A stretch of 9,473 nucleotides of DNA, from assembly GCA_002345205.1 (NCBI GenBank), contig DDVI01000074.1, positions 1 through 9,473 on the forward strand. The letters are read 5' to 3'. The position numbers and the translations under genes were made by a program. A model generated the notes under the pieces. It had not been told where the DNA came from, searched no databases, and saw only the letters and a program-made list of their open reading frames with translations. This document shows, piece by piece, positions 7,136 to 9,473 of this stretch (position 1 is its first letter; each line of letters begins with the position of its first letter). The stretch comes from Bdellovibrionaceae bacterium UBA2316. Lineage in GTDB: Bacteria > Bdellovibrionota > Bdellovibrionia > Bdellovibrionales > Bdellovibrionaceae.

Positions 7136-7872
7136 TTAAATTAAAGTTTATCCTAGTTTTAAGTTTAGCTCTTTTGGGTAGAGCTATGGCTTCTGATTCT
7201 GCGTCTAACAATCATGGCGAAGATAAAGGCCATGGTAAAACTGAACATAGTGCAGAATTCAAAGGAATTACGATTGATGTTCGCGATACCCCTTCAGACT
7301 TTAAACTTCCTGGTAAATTGTGGAACACGCTAGTTTCAGATGGTGGCGGCGCTACTGCCGATGGCCATGATAAAAAACAAGAGCATGGAACCGCAAGTAA
7401 GGAAGAAAAAATAGATACACTTATCGTATGGCTTCCTGTCGAGGTTTCTTTTTCTGCCAAGCAAAGCGGTATTCTTGCACACGAATCTGTTCAATATAAT
7501 CTGCCTCGTGGGGGCGGGACGCTAGACACGGCGAAAATCACGGATGGAGACAAAGGAACATTCTATTTAAAATTTAATTTAAATGAGTTTTCCAATCCAT
7601 CTGCCATGAAAGTATACTTTGTGAGTAATGCTAAAAAACGTCGAGTAGATGGCGAAATTTTTGGAGCTGGTTGTAACGTGTATTTTGATGTTACTAAAGC
7701 CTTTCAAAAGTTAAACTCTGGCGAAGGTTTGAAGTTTAATATCACGGATAATCGTCATATTTCAGCGATGAGTGGGCATTTCATATTTGTACAAACTGAA
7801 AAGGATAAAGTCTATTTGTCGCAAGTAGAATTTACCGACTCAAAAAATCGAGATTACTTATGCAAGATTTAG
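7132..7872 (+). CDS. Exported protein with His-rich N-terminal linkers, unknown function
   Basis: I do not recognise the family. Residues 1-20 form a standard Sec signal peptide: two Lys near the start, a Leu/Ile/Val core, and an AMA-S site predicting cleavage after residue 20. There is no lipobox Cys, so a soluble periplasmic, secreted or surface protein is expected. The mature N-terminus is low-complexity and rich in His, Gly, Asp, Glu and Lys (about 27-40), with a second such stretch at about 70-92. Between and after these, residues 41-66 and 94-246 look like a compact mixed or beta domain. Two Cys (181 and 244) could form a disulfide. The His clusters might bind metal, but no known motif is visible. 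Its ATG overlaps the preceding gene's TGA (ATGA), and its end overlaps the next gene by 13 bases, so it is translationally coupled to the TPR membrane protein, a plausible periplasmic partner. Confidence 0.82.
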   Translation: MIKLKFILVLSLALLGRAMASDSASNNHGEDKGHGKTEHSAEFKGITIDVRDTPSDFKLPGKLWNTLVSDGGGATADGHDKKQEHGTASKEEKIDTLIVWLPVEVSFSAKQSGILAHESVQYNLPRGGGTLDTAKITDGDKGTFYLKFNLNEFSNPSAMKVYFVSNAKKRRVDGEIFGAGCNVYFDVTKAFQKLNSGEGLKFNITDNRHISAMSGHFIFVQTEKDKVYLSQVEFTDSKNRDYLCKI

Positions 7873-8840
7873 GCAAATCACGAATATTAGTTAAAGATTT
7901 AAAAGATAAGGAATCTGTTCAGTCTGTATTTCTAGTAAAAGAAAAAAATTTGGGTGTCGGTAAAACCGGTAAGCCCTTTATGTCTTTGGTGTTGGGTGAT
8001 AACACGGGAAATATTGATGCTCGTATTTGGGATCAGGTTGATGAACTAAGTAAAGAGTTTGACACTGGCGATATCATTTTGATTAAAGGTAGTGTTCAGG
8101 TTTTTCAAAATAGGAAACAGCTAATTGTTTCAAAGATTACTCGACAAGAGTTAAATTCCTTTCAACTGAGTGATTTCGTTCTAAGCTCGGTTAAATCTCC
8201 TGAAGATATGTACGCCGAGCTGATGATTTACGCCAAAGATATTCAAAATGAACATATTCGAATGTTAGTGCTATCCGTATTAGAAGATCCAGAAATCAAG
8301 CCGATGATGTTTAAAGCTCCGGCGGCAAAGACAATCCACCATGCTTGGTATGGTGGATTGCTCGAACACGTTTTGTCTATTATAAAAATTTTAAAAGGAC
8401 TATCTGAACACTACAGCTTCTTAAACAGGGATCTGTTATACTTTGGCGCAATTTTTCATGATATCGGAAAACTTTGGGAGCTTGAGTACGAGCATATGTT
8501 TGGCTACACAACAAAAGGCAGATTGATTGGTCATATGGAGATCGCCTGTGAATTGGTGGATAGAAAATCTTCTAGAATCATGGGTTTTCCAAGTGATTTA
8601 AAAGATGTATGTAAGCACATAATTTTAAGTCACCATGGCAAGTTAGAATACGGTTCACCGAAGAGACCTAAATTTATTGAGGCGTTTCTTGTAGCTTTTG
8701 TCGATGATCTTGATAGTAAAATAAGCACCCTAAATTCCTTCTTTACAAGTGAACGTAGCAGTGGTGAAAGTTGGTCTCGTTACAATGATTTGTTCGAGAG
8801 ATATTTCTTAGTGGACGATTTAAAGGATAAATATAAATAG
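7860..8840 (+). CDS. YhaM-family 3'-5' exoribonuclease (OB-fold plus HD domain)
   Basis: A cytoplasmic metal-dependent 3'-5' nuclease candidate; the B. subtilis YhaM family degrades RNA (and ssDNA in vitro). At 326 residues it is close to YhaM (314). The N-terminal OB-fold (about 18-95) shows the KTGKPFMSL-x-L-x-DNTG-x-I-x-ARIWD pattern, followed by a strand with GSVQVFQNRKQL. The HD domain (about 155-290) keeps its metal ligands: HHAWYGGLLEHV at 160-171, the His200-Asp201 pair in FHDIGK, His225 in LIGHM, LSHHGKLEYGSPK at 256-268, and an acidic DDLDSK at 282-287. Residue order and spacing match YhaM from memory. The family is best known from Firmicutes, though OB-HD homologues also occur in deltaproteobacterial-type genomes. 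The ATG at 7860 overlaps the exported protein gene by 13 bases, with no strong ribosome site; the start suits the domain length. A DNA-directed role cannot be excluded. Confidence 0.9.
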   Translation: MQDLGKSRILVKDLKDKESVQSVFLVKEKNLGVGKTGKPFMSLVLGDNTGNIDARIWDQVDELSKEFDTGDIILIKGSVQVFQNRKQLIVSKITRQELNSFQLSDFVLSSVKSPEDMYAELMIYAKDIQNEHIRMLVLSVLEDPEIKPMMFKAPAAKTIHHAWYGGLLEHVLSIIKILKGLSEHYSFLNRDLLYFGAIFHDIGKLWELEYEHMFGYTTKGRLIGHMEIACELVDRKSSRIMGFPSDLKDVCKHIILSHHGKLEYGSPKRPKFIEAFLVAFVDDLDSKISTLNSFFTSERSSGESWSRYNDLFERYFLVDDLKDKYK

Positions 8841-8850
8841 TGGACGTATA

Positions 8851-9351
8851 ATGATACTGGAGTTAGTGAACGCTTATAAAAATTACGATCCGGCTGCCAA
8901 AAGCAAAGCGGAAATACTCCTGCTGTATCCTGGTGTGAAGGCTATCTTACTACATCAACTCGGACACGCATTGTATGGATTAGAACTATTTTTTTTAGCT
9001 CGACTGGTTGCAGAGATCAGCCGTTTTTTTACTGGAATTGAAATTCATCCAGGGGCAAAGCTGGGACGTCGTTTAGTAATCGATCATGGAATGGGCGTAG
9101 TTATTGGTGAAACCGCCGAAGTAGGTAATGACTGTGTGATTTTTCATGGTGTTACTTTAGGCGGAACTAAATTTGACGATGTGAAACGCCATCCTACAAT
9201 TGGGAATAATGTTTTAATCGGTGCCGGTGCAAAGATTTTGGGACCGATCACTATTGGTAATAATGTTCGTGTGGGCGCGAACTCGGTAATTACGAAATCA
9301 ATCAGCGACAATTTGGTCGTTGTTGGAAGCAATCAAATCATCAATCCATAA
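8851..9351 (+). CDS. cysE: Serine O-acetyltransferase, short EpsC-type CysE
   Basis: Transfers acetyl from acetyl-CoA to L-serine, giving O-acetylserine for cysteine synthesis. At 166 residues it is a short form; E. coli CysE has 273 and a long helical N-terminus absent here. Residues 1-60 are the reduced helical part (DPAAKSKAEILLLYPG, LLHQLGHAL). Residues about 62-160 form a left-handed beta helix of hexapeptide repeats. The catalytic His79 is in IDHGMG, followed by GETAEVG (86-92), GVTLGGT (100-106), KRHP (112-115) and IGAGAKILGPI (123-133). The position of E. coli Asp143 is Glu64 in IEIHPGAKLG, the usual substitution in this subgroup. The protein stops soon after the helix in VVVGSNQIINP, without the C-terminal Ile tail that inserts into CysK, so a classical cysteine synthase complex is doubtful. 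A GGA at 8842-8844 sits six bases before the ATG, ten bases after the preceding gene. No CysK gene is in the window. Confidence 0.93.
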   Translation: MILELVNAYKNYDPAAKSKAEILLLYPGVKAILLHQLGHALYGLELFFLARLVAEISRFFTGIEIHPGAKLGRRLVIDHGMGVVIGETAEVGNDCVIFHGVTLGGTKFDDVKRHPTIGNNVLIGAGAKILGPITIGNNVRVGANSVITKSISDNLVVVGSNQIINP

Positions 9352-9416
9352 TTTGAATTTCCTAGAACAAGGTCGGTGTCTGCTCTATTAAGTGTAACGT
9401 AATGATTTATGACTAT

Positions 9417-9445
9417 TTGCTTGTCTCAATTCGAGAATCTATAAG
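9417..9445 (+). promoter_or_regulatory. Weak candidate promoter near the right edge
   Basis: TTGCTT at 9417-9422 is followed after 17 bases by TATAAG at 9440-9445 (5 of 6 matches to -10; the -35 matches only 3 of 6). It would serve a gene starting beyond the window. The rest of the 122-base tail after cysE shows no ORF and no clear terminator. Confidence 0.2.
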
Positions 9446-9473
9446 AAACTGTTAAAGAATACTATAACGCATC

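Noticed and set aside
6388..7211. Minus-strand open frames over the TPR gene and the start of the exported protein gene
   Set aside because: Both overlap well-supported + strand genes and show no protein family features.
7158..7410. His-rich stretches of the exported protein as a defined metal-chaperone domain
   Set aside because: The His residues are scattered in low-complexity linkers without a known spacing motif; metal binding is only a possibility.
9144..9351. Suspected truncation or frameshift of cysE because of its short length
   Set aside because: All catalytic and hexapeptide motifs are intact and the end matches where short EpsC-type enzymes close their beta helix, so it is probably complete.
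1..9473. CRISPR arrays, tRNA genes, insertion sequences, phage or defence genes
   Set aside because: No regularly spaced repeats, tRNA-like cloverleaf, transposase or integrase motifs were visible in reading the window; every long stretch is covered by the genes listed.

Overview
The window is a gene-dense stretch of a diderm bacterium. Every convincing gene is on the + strand, and gaps are short or negative. Base composition is moderately AT-rich (judged by eye). The gene content points to a deltaproteobacterial-type or Bdellovibrionota-like lineage: an mlaE-mlaF-mlaD order with a long MlaD, a YhaM-type OB-HD exonuclease in a diderm, a GYF_2-like/TPR membrane protein, and a short EpsC-type serine acetyltransferase. 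That placement is inference, because no rRNA or clade-specific marker is present.

Region 1 (1-803) holds the end of an unrecognised single-pass membrane protein gene whose frame is open to the left edge. A 105-base gap follows, with an interrupted inverted repeat and a possible promoter that would make the mlaE message leaderless.

Region 2 (804-3711) is a compact retrograde lipid-transport operon: MlaE permease, MlaF ATPase and the MCE protein MlaD, joined by 1-base and 4-base overlaps. MlaD is 459 residues, far longer than the roughly 180 residues of the E. coli protein. It reads as an inner-membrane anchor, one MCE domain, a long helical segment and a beta-rich C-terminal domain ending in Phe. 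This fits a trans-envelope bridge. No mlaC or mlaB follows, which agrees with that model.

Region 3 (3712-3838) is a 127-base gap with a perfect 10-base inverted repeat enclosing a structured 52-base interior just before purH.

Region 4 (3839-9351) looks like one transcription unit of five genes with junctions of +9, -4, -13 and +10 bases: purH (last two steps of IMP synthesis), a GYF_2-like/TM/TPR protein, a small exported His-rich protein, a YhaM-family 3'-5' exonuclease, and a short serine acetyltransferase (first step of cysteine synthesis). The two middle proteins are unrecognised beyond their domains; translational coupling suggests related roles in the envelope. The final 122 bases hold no gene and at most a weak promoter for a gene outside the window.

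I saw no tRNA, rRNA, CRISPR, insertion sequence or phage gene. The strongest candidate for something unusual is the bridge-type MlaD; second is the purH-to-cysE operon with its two uncharacterised envelope proteins.
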